64,000 bases of DNA from Streptomyces cavernae (GTDB taxonomy: Bacteria; Actinomycetota; Actinomycetes; Streptomycetales; Streptomycetaceae). The notes below the pieces were generated by a model. The model worked only from the letters and a program-made list of their open reading frames with translations. It was not told the DNA's origin and did not search any database. The translations under genes and the position numbers were made by a program. Shown in pieces: positions 50,266 through 57,542 of this stretch. Positions within the stretch are counted from its first letter, which is position 1. Each line of letters opens with the position of its first letter. The stretch spans positions 186,001 to 250,000 of the forward strand of contig NZ_RPDJ01000014.1 in assembly GCF_004023625.1 (NCBI RefSeq). Reading direction: 5' to 3'.

Positions 50266-51249
50266 ATGAGCACGAAGACTGGCCCTCAGCGATACCCCGG
50301 CTCCAGTCGCGCCAACTGGTACCAGGACGACCACCCCGGCGACGCGATGGAGGTCAACGTCGTCGTCCTGCACACCACCGAGGGCCGCACGCTGCCGGGC
50401 TACGGCGGCGGCTCCTCGGCACCGAACCTGACCGCGGTCCCCGACCTCGCGGCCAAGAAGCTGCGGTGGTACCAGCACTTCGACATAGAGACCTCCTCCC
50501 GGGCCCTGGTCAACCTGCGCGGTGGAGTCGAGACGAACACCATGAACGTGTGCCAGGTCGAGCTGGTCGGCACCTGCGACCCCAAGACGCACGCCAAGTG
50601 GGAGAAGGCGGACCAGTCACACGTCTACTGGCCGGACGCACCGGACTGGGCGCTCCAGGGCGTCGCACGCTTCCTGGCCTGGATGCACGAGGAGCACGGG
50701 GTGCCGCTGTCCGGCCCGACGGAGTGGCCCGCGTACCCGACGTCGTACGCCAATGCCGGCGGTCAGCGGATGTCGGGTGCCCAGTGGGAGTCGTTCAAGG
50801 GGGTGTGCGGCCATATGCACGTCCCGGAGAACTCGCATGGCGACCCCGGCGCGATCGACTTCGCCCGGCTCCTCAAGTACGCCAAGGCCGAGCTGGACCT
50901 GGGCGACGACGACCCGGCGGGTGGCACCAAGCCGACCACGCCCACGAAGCCCACGACACCGACCAGACCCACGACGCCGACCAAGCCCACCACACCGACC
51001 ACGCCCACCATCCCCGCCTTTCCCGGCCGCAAGTACTTCCTGGACGGGGCGTCGAACGCCTACGTCCTGCAACTCGGCAAGCAGCTGGTCAAGCGCGGCT
51101 TCGGAGACCACTACAAGGTGGGCCCGAGCCGAACCTGGGGCGAGGCGGACCGGCTCAACGTCCGCGACTTCCAGAAGTCGAGGAAGGAACTGCGCGGCGA
51201 CGCGGACGGCCGGCCGGGTCCGCTGACGTGGCGGTTGCTGTTCTCCTGA
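50266..51249 (+). CDS. N-acetylmuramoyl-L-alanine amidase-like endolysin with peptidoglycan-binding tail
   Basis: A 327-aa cell-wall hydrolase. Residues about 20-205 form an Amidase_2 domain: VVVLHTTEGRTLP supplies the first zinc His, and GVCGHMHVPENSHGDPGAID contains the later zinc His and the HGDPG motif typical of phage endolysins. A Thr/Pro linker of KPTTPT repeats (about 228-253) leads to a C-terminal peptidoglycan-binding-like module (LQLGKQLVKRGFG ... GDADGRPGPLTWRLLF). There is no signal peptide, unusual for a chromosomal amidase but normal for a phage lysin that relies on a holin. The ATG at 50266 has GAGGAG 6 bases upstream. Confidence 0.85.
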   Translation: MSTKTGPQRYPGSSRANWYQDDHPGDAMEVNVVVLHTTEGRTLPGYGGGSSAPNLTAVPDLAAKKLRWYQHFDIETSSRALVNLRGGVETNTMNVCQVELVGTCDPKTHAKWEKADQSHVYWPDAPDWALQGVARFLAWMHEEHGVPLSGPTEWPAYPTSYANAGGQRMSGAQWESFKGVCGHMHVPENSHGDPGAIDFARLLKYAKAELDLGDDDPAGGTKPTTPTKPTTPTRPTTPTKPTTPTTPTIPAFPGRKYFLDGASNAYVLQLGKQLVKRGFGDHYKVGPSRTWGEADRLNVRDFQKSRKELRGDADGRPGPLTWRLLFS

Positions 51250-51316
51250 CCGGGCCGGTACCGCTCGTCCACTGCGCCCGGAACCCAGGTTCAGGCCTCA
51301 GGCCCGCCGGGCGGTG

Positions 51317-52117
51317 CTAGGCGGATTCGTTGAGGAGCCGCCCGAGGTGCTCCCGCCCGGGGCCCAGCAGCCCTTCCAGCGGAGCCGCCGCCTCGTACCA
51401 CCGCTTCTCGTACTCCCAGCACAGCCAGCCGTCCCAGCCCTCGCGGCTGAGGACCTCCACGCACTCCGCGAGCGGCAGGACGCCCGCGCCGAGCCCGAGC
51501 GGCGTCTTGTCCTCGGCGGAGGCGATGTCCTTGACCTGCACATAGCCGAGCTGCGTACACAGCGCGGCGTACGTCTCCACGGGCTGTTCGCCGCCGAGCC
51601 AGGTGTGCATCACGTCCCAGAGGGCGCCGACCCGGCGGTGGCCGACGGCGCCGAGGATGCGGGTCGCGTCGGCGCCGGTCCGGTGTGAGTCATGGGTCTC
51701 CAGCAGGATGCGGACGCCGGTGTCGGCGGCGTACTCCGCGGCCGTGCCGAGCCGCCGGGCCGCCGCGGCCTCGGCTTCCTCCAGGCTCTGCTCGGTGCCG
51801 GCGCCGGGGAAGACCCGTACGAAGGGGGCGCCGAGGTCGCGGGCGAGGTTCAGCAGTTCACGGATCTCGGCGATGACGGGGTCGTCGTCGCCCGGGGCCG
51901 CCACGCGCGCGTATCCCGCGAGGCCCAGGATCTCGACGCCCGCCGCCTTGAACTCGGCGGCCACGTCGGCCCGTTCGCTCAGGTCTATGCCGGGGTGCAC
52001 CGGCTCCTCGGGGTGCGCGCGCAGTTCGACCCCGTGGTAGCCGTGGGTGGCCGCGAGCCGCACCACGTCGGGGATCGGAAGACCGGGGACGCCGAGGGTG
52101 GAGAAGGCCAGCTTCAT
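51317..52117 (-). CDS. Sugar phosphate isomerase/epimerase (xylose isomerase-like TIM barrel)
   Basis: A 266-aa AP-endonuclease-2/xylose-isomerase-like barrel. It starts MKLAFSTLGVPGLPIPDVVR and shows GYHGVELRAHPEE, PFVRVFPGAG, GVRILLETHDSHRT (metal-binding Glu), VGALWDVMHTWLGGEQP (metal-binding Asp and His), VQVKDIASAEDKTPLG and a final WDGWLCWEYEKRW (Glu). All four metal ligands of the family are in place. Substrates vary (inosose, hydroxypyruvate, ketoses) and cannot be assigned. The ATG at 52117 is preferred over upstream starts for its fit. It is probably monocistronic; a second, unrelated member lies at 59839. Confidence 0.85.
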   Translation of the reverse strand: MKLAFSTLGVPGLPIPDVVRLAATHGYHGVELRAHPEEPVHPGIDLSERADVAAEFKAAGVEILGLAGYARVAAPGDDDPVIAEIRELLNLARDLGAPFVRVFPGAGTEQSLEEAEAAAARRLGTAAEYAADTGVRILLETHDSHRTGADATRILGAVGHRRVGALWDVMHTWLGGEQPVETYAALCTQLGYVQVKDIASAEDKTPLGLGAGVLPLAECVEVLSREGWDGWLCWEYEKRWYEAAAPLEGLLGPGREHLGRLLNESA

Positions 52118-52204
52118 GGTGGGGACACTACTCGTGGTGGGCGGGATTGGCTCGCGCGGGGCCATCACGGCTGCCCGCGGCCGGCCGACCGTCCGAGGAA
52201 CGCT

Positions 52205-53137
52205 TCACTCGCCGGCGGGGTGCAGATCAAGCCTCCAGTCCTGGCCCACCAGATCCGCACCGAAGGAACGGTGCGGCTTCTCCGCGACCAGGACGAAGCC
52301 GTGCCGCTGGTAGATCTTGCGGGCCGCCACCAGGCAGTCGTTGGTCCACAGCACCATCTCCCGGTACCCCGCCCCGCGTGCGAAGTCGACGCACGCCTCC
52401 ACCAGCCGGTCGCCGATGCCGAGCCCGCGTGCCTCCGGTTCCACCAGCAGCAGCCGCAACCGGGCGGCGCCCGGGGTCTCGTCGCGCACGCACATCACAC
52501 AGCCGACCGCCCGCCCGTCGATCTCCGCGATCCACACCCGCTCCAGATGCGGGTCGTGGTCCTCGGCGAAGTCCGCGACGATCCTGGCGACCAGGCCCTC
52601 GTAGTCGGTGTTCCAGCCGTACTCCGCCGCATAGACGGCCGCGTTGCGCTCCACGATCCAGCCCAGCTCACCGGGCTTCGGCTCGCGCAGCAGCACGTCC
52701 TCGCGGCGCGGCGGACGCGGCGCGGCGAGGATCTCCCGGATCGTGCGCATCGCCTCCACCAGCCGCGGCCGGTCCTGCGCCGGGACCGATCCCAGCAATG
52801 ACCCCACCGTCTCCTGGCTGCGCTCCTCCAGCAGGTTCTGCGCTTCCCGTCCGCGCTCGGTGAGCGTGATCCGACGGCGACGCGTGTCCCGCTCGGAGGC
52901 GCCCCGCTCGACCAGCCCGTCCTGCTCGAACTTGTTGAGGATCCGGGTCAGATAGCCCGCGTCCAGCGAGAGCCGGGTCCGTAGGTCGGCCGCGTCCAAC
53001 TGCCGTGAGTGGGCGAGCTCGTACAGCACCCGGGACTCGGTCAGCGTGTACGGGGCGTAGAGGTGGCGGCCGTAGTCGAGGGCGCCGATGACGTTCGTGT
53101 AGAAGCGGTTGAAGGACCGGATGTCCTGCACGGTCAT
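52205..53137 (-). CDS. MarR regulator-GNAT acetyltransferase fusion
   Basis: A 310-aa two-domain protein. Residues 1-145 are a MarR winged helix (FNRFYTNVIGALDYGRHLYA, LTESRVLYELAHSR, LSLDAGYLTRILNKFEQDGL, RDTRRRRITLTERGRE). Residues about 155-305 are a GNAT domain (GWIVERNAAVYAAEYGWNTD, VWIAEIDGRAVGCVMCV, LRLLLVEPEARGLGIGDRLV with the acetyl-CoA loop, and YQRHGFVLV). Fusions of this sort occur in many actinobacteria and proteobacteria and may couple acetyl-CoA or substrate sensing to repression. A perfect TGACTCAGTCA palindrome lies 45 bases upstream. It is divergent from the isochorismatase-like gene. Confidence 0.9.
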   Translation of the reverse strand: MTVQDIRSFNRFYTNVIGALDYGRHLYAPYTLTESRVLYELAHSRQLDAADLRTRLSLDAGYLTRILNKFEQDGLVERGASERDTRRRRITLTERGREAQNLLEERSQETVGSLLGSVPAQDRPRLVEAMRTIREILAAPRPPRREDVLLREPKPGELGWIVERNAAVYAAEYGWNTDYEGLVARIVADFAEDHDPHLERVWIAEIDGRAVGCVMCVRDETPGAARLRLLLVEPEARGLGIGDRLVEACVDFARGAGYREMVLWTNDCLVAARKIYQRHGFVLVAEKPHRSFGADLVGQDWRLDLHPAGE

Positions 53138-53181
53138 GAGGGTCTCCCGACGGAGATGCTTGATGCCGGCCTCGAAATGCT

Positions 53182-53192
53182 TGACTCAGTCA
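53182..53192. promoter_or_regulatory. Perfect 11-base palindrome, candidate MarR operator
   Basis: TGACTCAGTCA is fully self-complementary about a central C/G. It stands in the divergent gap between the MarR-GNAT gene and the isochorismatase-like gene, in a locally AT-richer stretch (GATATCACTT follows). Autoregulation and control of the neighbour are likely. Confidence 0.55.
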
Positions 53193-53224
53193 GAGATATC
53201 ACTTCGAGCGTACGCCGCCGCCGG

Positions 53225-53272
53225 GCCGTTGTCAGTGGGTCGTTGTATCAGTGCGCCGTTGTCAGTGGGTCG
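53225..53272. repeat. Direct repeat of 18 bases in the divergent promoter
   Basis: GCCGTTGTCAGTGGGTCG occurs at 53225-53242 and again at 53255-53272, a 30-base period, just before the isochorismatase-like gene. It may be a binding-site pair or a small duplication. Confidence 0.65.
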
Positions 53273-53325
53273 CCCTACGGTGGGTGCGCAGTTGGGGAGA
53301 GACAACGGGAGAGGAAGAGCCGTCC

Positions 53326-53892
53326 ATGACGACCCTGCCGGACCGGCCGAACACCGCGCTGCTGGTCATCGACGTCCAGAACGGCGTGGTGACCGGAGCC
53401 CACAATCGCGACGAGATGATCGCGAACATCAACACCCTCATCGACCGGGCCCGCGCGAAGGAAGTACCGGTGATCTGGGTCCAGCACTCCGACGACGGCC
53501 TCGAGCTGGGCACCAAGGAGTGGGAGTACGTACCGGAACTGGTCCGCGGCGAGGGTGAGCCGCTTGTTTACAAGCTGTACGGCGACTCGTTCGAGGACAC
53601 CGAGCTCGAGGCGCTGCTCGCGGAACGCGGTGTGGGTCGCCTGGTCGTCACGGGCGCACAGACGGACATGTGCATTCGGTCGACTCTCCATGGAGCGATC
53701 GCCAGAGGTTACGACGCGACCTTGGTCGCCGACGCCCACACCACGGAAGACCTCACGGCCTACGGCGCCCCACCCCCACCCCAGGTGATCGCCCACACGA
53801 ACCTCTACTGGCAGTGGCAGAAAGCCCCGGGGCGGCGCGGTGGAACGGCCACTACTGCTCAGACGACGTTCGCGGCGGCGGACTCGGACTGA
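53326..53892 (+). CDS. Isochorismatase-like cysteine hydrolase
   Basis: A 188-aa cytoplasmic hydrolase of the isochorismatase/nicotinamidase fold. The catalytic triad is visible: Asp in LLVIDVQNGVV, Lys in EPLVYKLYGDSFED, and Cys in VTGAQTDMCIRSTLHGA, with the preceding cis-peptide region VVTGAQ. Aromatic residues for true isochorismate are not identifiable, so the substrate (an amide or vinyl ether) is open. The C-terminal 20 residues are a Gly/Thr/Ala-rich tail. The ATG at 53326 has GAGGAAGAG 6 bases upstream. It is likely regulated by the divergent MarR-GNAT protein. Confidence 0.88.
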   Translation: MTTLPDRPNTALLVIDVQNGVVTGAHNRDEMIANINTLIDRARAKEVPVIWVQHSDDGLELGTKEWEYVPELVRGEGEPLVYKLYGDSFEDTELEALLAERGVGRLVVTGAQTDMCIRSTLHGAIARGYDATLVADAHTTEDLTAYGAPPPPQVIAHTNLYWQWQKAPGRRGGTATTAQTTFAAADSD

Positions 53893-54141
53893 GCCCTGCG
53901 CGTCAGTCGATCGGTCCGCGAAGCAGCATGTCGAGGCCGCCACACCAGGAACTCCTGGTCGGCGCTGACGTTCCCGGTGGTCGGTGGTCGGTGGACGAAC
54001 TCCTGGAACCGGCGTCCCGCGCCCCGCGACCAACTGCCCCCTGGCGTTCGGCCGCCCCCCTGGCGTCCGGCCGCCCCCCTGGCGTCCGGCCGCGCCCCTG
54101 GCGTTCGGCCGCCCCCCGGCGCGGCCCGGCGTCTCGCGTCC
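53893..54141. other. Gap between convergent genes with repeat array
   Basis: About 250 bases. The right half is a four-copy tandem repeat (54036-54121). In the left half a minus-strand frame ends GGLDMLLRGPID before a stop, which resembles the last helix of TetR proteins, but nothing upstream supports a gene. No clear terminator is seen. Confidence 0.4.
54036..54121. repeat. Four-copy 18-19-base tandem repeat
   Basis: The unit CCCCCTGGCGTYCGGCCG is repeated four times with T/C changes and one extra base. It lies 20 bases from the 3' end of the SDR gene. GGC-rich arms could fold. Likely a strain-variable locus. Confidence 0.8.
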
Positions 54142-54855
54142 TCAGTTCCCTGTCGCCTGGGCGTAGAACTCCGCGGGGTCCGCCGAGAGGGAAGCCTTCA
54201 CGAAGCGGCTCGCGTCGTCGACCAGGACCTCGATGGCACCGGACTGCACCCCGTCCAGGCTGGCCCGGGCGACCTCCACCGGGTCGATCTTCGGGACGTC
54301 GTAGTCGGCCATGATGTCGGTGTCGGCGGCTCCGAGGTGCACGCCCTGCACCAGGGTCTTCTGGTCGGCGAGTTCGAGGCGGAGGCCGTTCGTCATGTTC
54401 CACTCCGCGGCCTTGGCCGCGGCGTAGGCGTTCGCCTCGCCGGAGGCGGCCCACGACAGTACCGACAGGATGTTCACGATCGCTCCGCCGCCGTTCGACG
54501 CGAGAACCGGGGCGAACGCGCGGATCACCCCGAGCGTTCCGAAGAAGTGTGTGTCCAACTCCGCCCGCACCTTGTCCAGTTCGCCGGTGAGGAGGCTTAC
54601 GCCCGTCGCGATGCCGGCGTTGTTGACGAGCAGGGTGACATCGGGGGCCGCGGCAGCCGCGAGCGTCACCGACCGCGCATCGAGGAGGTCGAGGTGCAGC
54701 ACCTCCACCCGCGGGTCGGAGACCTCGATCAACTCGGGGCGGCGGGCCGTTGCGTAGACCTTCGCGGCGTCGCGCGCGAGCAGTTCGTCGACGAAGCGGC
54801 GGCCAATACCGCGATTCGCTCCGGTGACGAGCGCGATCGATCCGGTGACATCCAT
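54142..54855 (-). CDS. Short-chain dehydrogenase/reductase
   Basis: A 237-aa classical SDR. Cofactor motif TGANRGIG (TGxxxGxG) with ATARRPE suggests NADP(H) by the Arg after the second strand; HLDLLD, NNAGIA, the active-site Ser in ILSVLSWAA, and YAAAK (Tyr and Lys) complete the catalytic set. The C terminus GAIEVLVDDASRFVKASLSA is as in actinobacterial SDRs of this group. It is divergent from a MerR regulator with a dyad between them, the usual arrangement for a target and its regulator. The substrate is unknown. Confidence 0.9.
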   Translation of the reverse strand: MDVTGSIALVTGANRGIGRRFVDELLARDAAKVYATARRPELIEVSDPRVEVLHLDLLDARSVTLAAAAAPDVTLLVNNAGIATGVSLLTGELDKVRAELDTHFFGTLGVIRAFAPVLASNGGGAIVNILSVLSWAASGEANAYAAAKAAEWNMTNGLRLELADQKTLVQGVHLGAADTDIMADYDVPKIDPVEVARASLDGVQSGAIEVLVDDASRFVKASLSADPAEFYAQATGN

Positions 54856-54916
54856 GGTGATTCCCCTCGGTTCATGACGTAAGCGGCCGCAACCGCCCTC
54901 GGCCGCTTACGCTAAA

Positions 54917-54937
54917 ACCTGACGTTGACGTCAAAGG
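54917..54937. promoter_or_regulatory. Dyad operator between SDR and MerR genes
   Basis: ACCTGACGTTGACGTCAAAGG has overlapping symmetry, including the perfect palindrome TTGACGTCAA (54925-54934). On the minus strand a TTGACG lies 19 bases before TAAGCG, the long spacer typical of MerR-controlled promoters, facing the SDR gene. This is the probable MerR binding site. Confidence 0.6.
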
Positions 54938-55013
54938 CAAATCACTTACCGGCGACGAGGCCCATGATCGGGACGAGAGACGGTGTCGATGATCGGGACG
55001 AAGGGGGCGCACC

Positions 55014-55436
55014 GTGCGCATCGGTGAACTGGCGGACAGGGCCAAGGTGAGCACGCGCGCGCTCCGCTACTACGAGGAGCAGGGCATCCTCAGCTCCGAG
55101 CGCACGCCGAGCGGCCAGCGGGTCTACCCGGAGTCGGCGGTCGACCGAGTACGGCTCATCCAGCAGCTCTACTCCGCCGGGCTCAGCAGCCGCCTGATCG
55201 CGTCCTTCCTGCCCTGCGTCGACGCCCAGTACGCGGAACCGGACATGGTCGAGCGCCTGCGCGCCGAACGTGCTCGCATCGCCGCGAGTGTCGCCGAACT
55301 CCAAGAGGTGGGGCGGAGGCTGGATCTGTTGATCAGGCTCGCCGCGCATCCGGGTGGGGAGCGCTGCCCGGCATCGCTCGACGAGCAGCCGACCGCCTCG
55401 GACGCGGCGACTGCTTCGGACACAGCGGCGGCCTGA
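55014..55436 (+). CDS. MerR-family transcriptional regulator
   Basis: A 140-aa regulator. The N-terminal winged helix reads MRIGELADRAKVSTRALRYY then EEQGILSSERTPSGQRVY, followed by the dimerisation helix (ERLRAERARIAASVAELQEV GRRLDLL). Cysteines are present at FLPCVDA and ERCPAS, but no CxC metal-binding loop, so a metal sensor is not indicated. The GTG at 55014 has AAGGGGG about 7 bases upstream. The last 20 residues are an Ala/Thr/Ser repeat tail. It likely activates the divergent SDR gene, in response to an organic ligand or oxidant. Confidence 0.9.
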   Translation: MRIGELADRAKVSTRALRYYEEQGILSSERTPSGQRVYPESAVDRVRLIQQLYSAGLSSRLIASFLPCVDAQYAEPDMVERLRAERARIAASVAELQEVGRRLDLLIRLAAHPGGERCPASLDEQPTASDAATASDTAAA

Positions 55437-56063
55437 AGCAGCGGGGCGACCGGGCGCGCGGCTGAGTGGGCTCGGATGCCTTCGACCGCCCCTCGGCAGC
55501 GCGCTTCCCGGAACGCTTCACCTGACCCACCTCAGGCGGCGGTCCGACCGGCCTCTTCGGCGGTAGCGAAGGGCCGGTCGCGCCGTCGGGCCGGTCGCGC
55601 CGTCGGGCCGGTCGCGCCGTCGGGTCAGCCCCGCGGCATAGACACGAAACCGTTCCTGGGGACTGAGCAGAAGTGAGCCCGATCAGCCGCACGCCCCGAA
55701 CGGTCCTGAGCTCCCCCACTGCCCTAAGAGCGTGGGAGGTGCCCCCAGGTCCCCGGCGTACTCGACCCCGGGGCGGCGACACGCATCCTGTGCTTGGTCC
55801 GATCCCGGGAGGCCGGTTCCCTGAGGCGACATGGCCAGTGGGTACGGCCATTGGCGGGCGGGGAGGCCCCGGACCATCTCTCCGGTGGAGCGGGGGCCCC
55901 GCACGCTGGCACCGTGCCCGGCGTCCCAGATCGCACGGCAACGCCAACCCGACCGGCCCAGGGCACCGCAAGCCTGGCAGTCGACCATCACACGATCGAG
56001 TTCAAGCGGCCTTGTGCGCACTCCTCGGCGAACAGTTGCCAACCCACCGCGACCCCCGTCGGG
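55437..56063. other. Large intergenic region with repeats
   Basis: About 630 bases with no convincing gene. It contains a three-copy 18-base repeat (55572-55624) and a hairpin unit CTCCCCCAC...GTGGGAG followed by GTGCCCCCAG (55711-55747), of a kind widespread in Streptomyces intergenic DNA. A minus-strand frame over 55683-56042 (MVDCQACGALGRSGWRCRA and so on) stays open for 119 codons but shows no family and a composition typical of shadow frames; I leave it uncalled. Confidence 0.45.
55572..55624. repeat. Three-copy 18-base tandem repeat
   Basis: GGCCGGTCGCGCCGTCGG occurs three times in perfect tandem in non-coding DNA, with no gene boundary nearby. Confidence 0.85.
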
Positions 56064-57110
56064 TCAGCCGCGCGGCGCCCCGGTGGACCCACGCACCATC
56101 AACTCCCCGTGCGCCGTGGCGATCCCCCCGGGCGGTGCCTCCTCGCGGCCCGTCGCGATCCGCCCGGCGCGGGCCCCCGCCTCCGCGAGCGGCAGGCGGA
56201 CCGTCGTGAGCGCGGGGACCGCGTCGATGCTGAAAGGAAGGTCGTCGAAGCCCGCCACCGAAACGTCCTCCGGGATGCGCAGGCCCGACTCGCGCAGAGC
56301 CGCGCAGGCGCCGAGTGCGACCGTGTCGTTCGCCGCGACCACGGCCGTCAACCCCGGTTCCCTGCGCAGGAGTTCCAGGGCGGACTCATAGCCGGACCGG
56401 CGGTCGTACGGGCCGTGGACCGTCAGCGCCGGGTCGTCCTCGATGCCGGCCGCGGCCAGCGCGGCCCGGTGCCCTTCGAGGCGGTGGCGGGTGGTCGTCC
56501 GCTCCTCCGGGCCCGCGATGTACCCCATGCGCCGATGCCCGAGTCCGATCAGATGCTCGGTGAGTTGCTGCCCCCCGCCCCGGTTGTCGAACGTCAACGC
56601 GATCGCGTCGGTGTCGGGCGCCGGCGGCCGTCCGCACAGCACGACCCGTGTCCCGGCCTCCGAGAGCCTGCGCAGCTTCGCGGACACGGCCGTCAGATGC
56701 TCCGGGCTCTCCACCGCGCCCCCGGTCAGTACCACGGCCGCCGCCCGCTGCCGCTGCAGCAGGGTCAGATACGTGAGCTCCCGCTCGGGGGATCCGCCGG
56801 TGTTGCACACCACCCCGAGCCGCTCCCCGCCGGCCCGCCCCCCGGGCCCGGTGATCTCCGACTGGATGGCCCCTGCCATGATCCCGAAGAACGGGTCGGC
56901 GATGTCGTTGACCAGGATCCCGACCAGGTCGGAGGTGGCGGCGGCCAGCGCGCTCGCGGGCCCGTTGAGCACGTAGTCCAGCTCGTCCACCGCCCGGAGC
57001 ACCCGCTCACGCGTGGTCGCGGCCACGGGATAGTTCCCGTTCAGCACGCGGGACACGGTGGCGGGCGACACCCGGGCGCGGGCCGCCACGTCCGCCAGGG
57101 TCACGGTCAT
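56064..57110 (-). CDS. LacI-family transcriptional regulator
   Basis: A 348-aa LacI regulator. The HTH and hinge are canonical: VTLADVAARARVSPATVSRV, LNGNYPVAATTRERVLRAVD, ELDYVLNGPASALA. The sugar-binding core follows (LVGILVNDIADPFFGIMAGA, GHRRMGYIAGPEE, AVVAANDTVALGACAALRES, DVSVAGFDDLPFSIDAVPAL). It is divergent from the Gfo/Idh/MocA-DUF993-isomerase operon, and a LacI-type palindrome lies at 57471-57482 in the shared gap. It is therefore the probable local repressor. The inducer is unknown but should be a sugar or polyol degraded by that operon. Confidence 0.93.
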   Translation of the reverse strand: MTVTLADVAARARVSPATVSRVLNGNYPVAATTRERVLRAVDELDYVLNGPASALAAATSDLVGILVNDIADPFFGIMAGAIQSEITGPGGRAGGERLGVVCNTGGSPERELTYLTLLQRQRAAAVVLTGGAVESPEHLTAVSAKLRRLSEAGTRVVLCGRPPAPDTDAIALTFDNRGGGQQLTEHLIGLGHRRMGYIAGPEERTTTRHRLEGHRAALAAAGIEDDPALTVHGPYDRRSGYESALELLRREPGLTAVVAANDTVALGACAALRESGLRIPEDVSVAGFDDLPFSIDAVPALTTVRLPLAEAGARAGRIATGREEAPPGGIATAHGELMVRGSTGAPRG

Positions 57111-57231
57111 CTCGTAGTCCTCCGGTCACGCATCAGGTCGTCACTTCTCGTCGGGGCCCGCAGCTCGCCGGGCCGGCCAAAGGAGCAGGGAAACAGCTGA
57201 TCAGCAGATCAAATGAGCTAAGGGTCCGATA

Positions 57232-57340
57232 GGTCAAGGGATCGGTCACGGGCCCGGTCAGCGGATCGGTTGCGGCCCGGTCAAGGGATCGGTTGCGGGC
57301 TGGTCAAGCGATCGGTCGAGGGCCGGTAAAGGGATCGGTC
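57232..57340. repeat. Five degenerate copies of a ~23-base repeat
   Basis: GGTCAAGGGATCGGT recurs at 57232, 57256 (GGTCAGCGGATCGGT), 57279, 57302 (GGTCAAGCGATCGGT) and 57324 (GGTAAAGGGATCGGT), with periods of 24, 23, 23 and 22 bases. The regular two-turn spacing in a divergent promoter gap could make it a binding array, or it is simple slippage. Confidence 0.8.
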
Positions 57341-57422
57341 CAGGGCCCCGCCCAGGGCCCGGTCCGGGGCGCGCCCGGGAGACGGGAGACCGAGTGGTCG
57401 ACGTCCTCACGTTTCCGCCCCC

Positions 57423-57438
57423 TTTGGTCTTGTCCAAA
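57423..57438. promoter_or_regulatory. DasR-like (dre) motif before the sugar operon
   Basis: TTTGGTCTTGTCCAAA is an inverted repeat (TTTGG/CCAAA) and matches the dre core TGGTCTAGACCA at 10 of 12 positions. DasR or another GntR/ROK-type regulator could bind here, linking the operon to amino-sugar signalling. Confidence 0.45.
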
Positions 57439-57470
57439 CCACTGATCAGAGGCTAGCTTCTCCCTGGATA

Positions 57471-57482
57471 GAAAGCGCTTGC
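57471..57482. promoter_or_regulatory. LacI-type operator
   Basis: GAAAGCGCTTGC has the AAGCGCTT core of LacI-family operators. It lies 60 bases before the start of the oxidoreductase gene and is the likely target of the divergent LacI protein. Confidence 0.7.
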
Positions 57483-57542
57483 TGTAACGCTCGCCCGACA
57501 GAAGAGCGTGCGCGGCGCGCAACCGCGTACGGAGGCAATGAC

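Larger units (their letters stand above)
57111..57542. other. Divergent control region of the sugar operon
   Basis: About 430 bases. It holds a five-copy degenerate 23-base repeat (57232-57340), a dre-like motif (57423-57438), a LacI-type operator (57471-57482) and the GGAGG ribosome-binding site (57531). The TGATCAGCAGATCA stretch at 57198-57211 is another small inverted repeat, close to the LacI gene start. Confidence 0.6.

Noticed and set aside
53903..54030. Minus-strand peptide ending GGLDMLLRGPID, like the final helix of TetR proteins
   Set aside because: Only about a dozen residues match, the upstream part is repeat-derived, and no helix-turn-helix is present.
55683..56042. 119-codon minus-strand frame (MATVRRGVRTRPLELDRVMV and so on)
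   Set aside because: Arg/Gly/Pro-rich with no family match; it spans a common intergenic hairpin unit, so it is probably non-coding repeat DNA.
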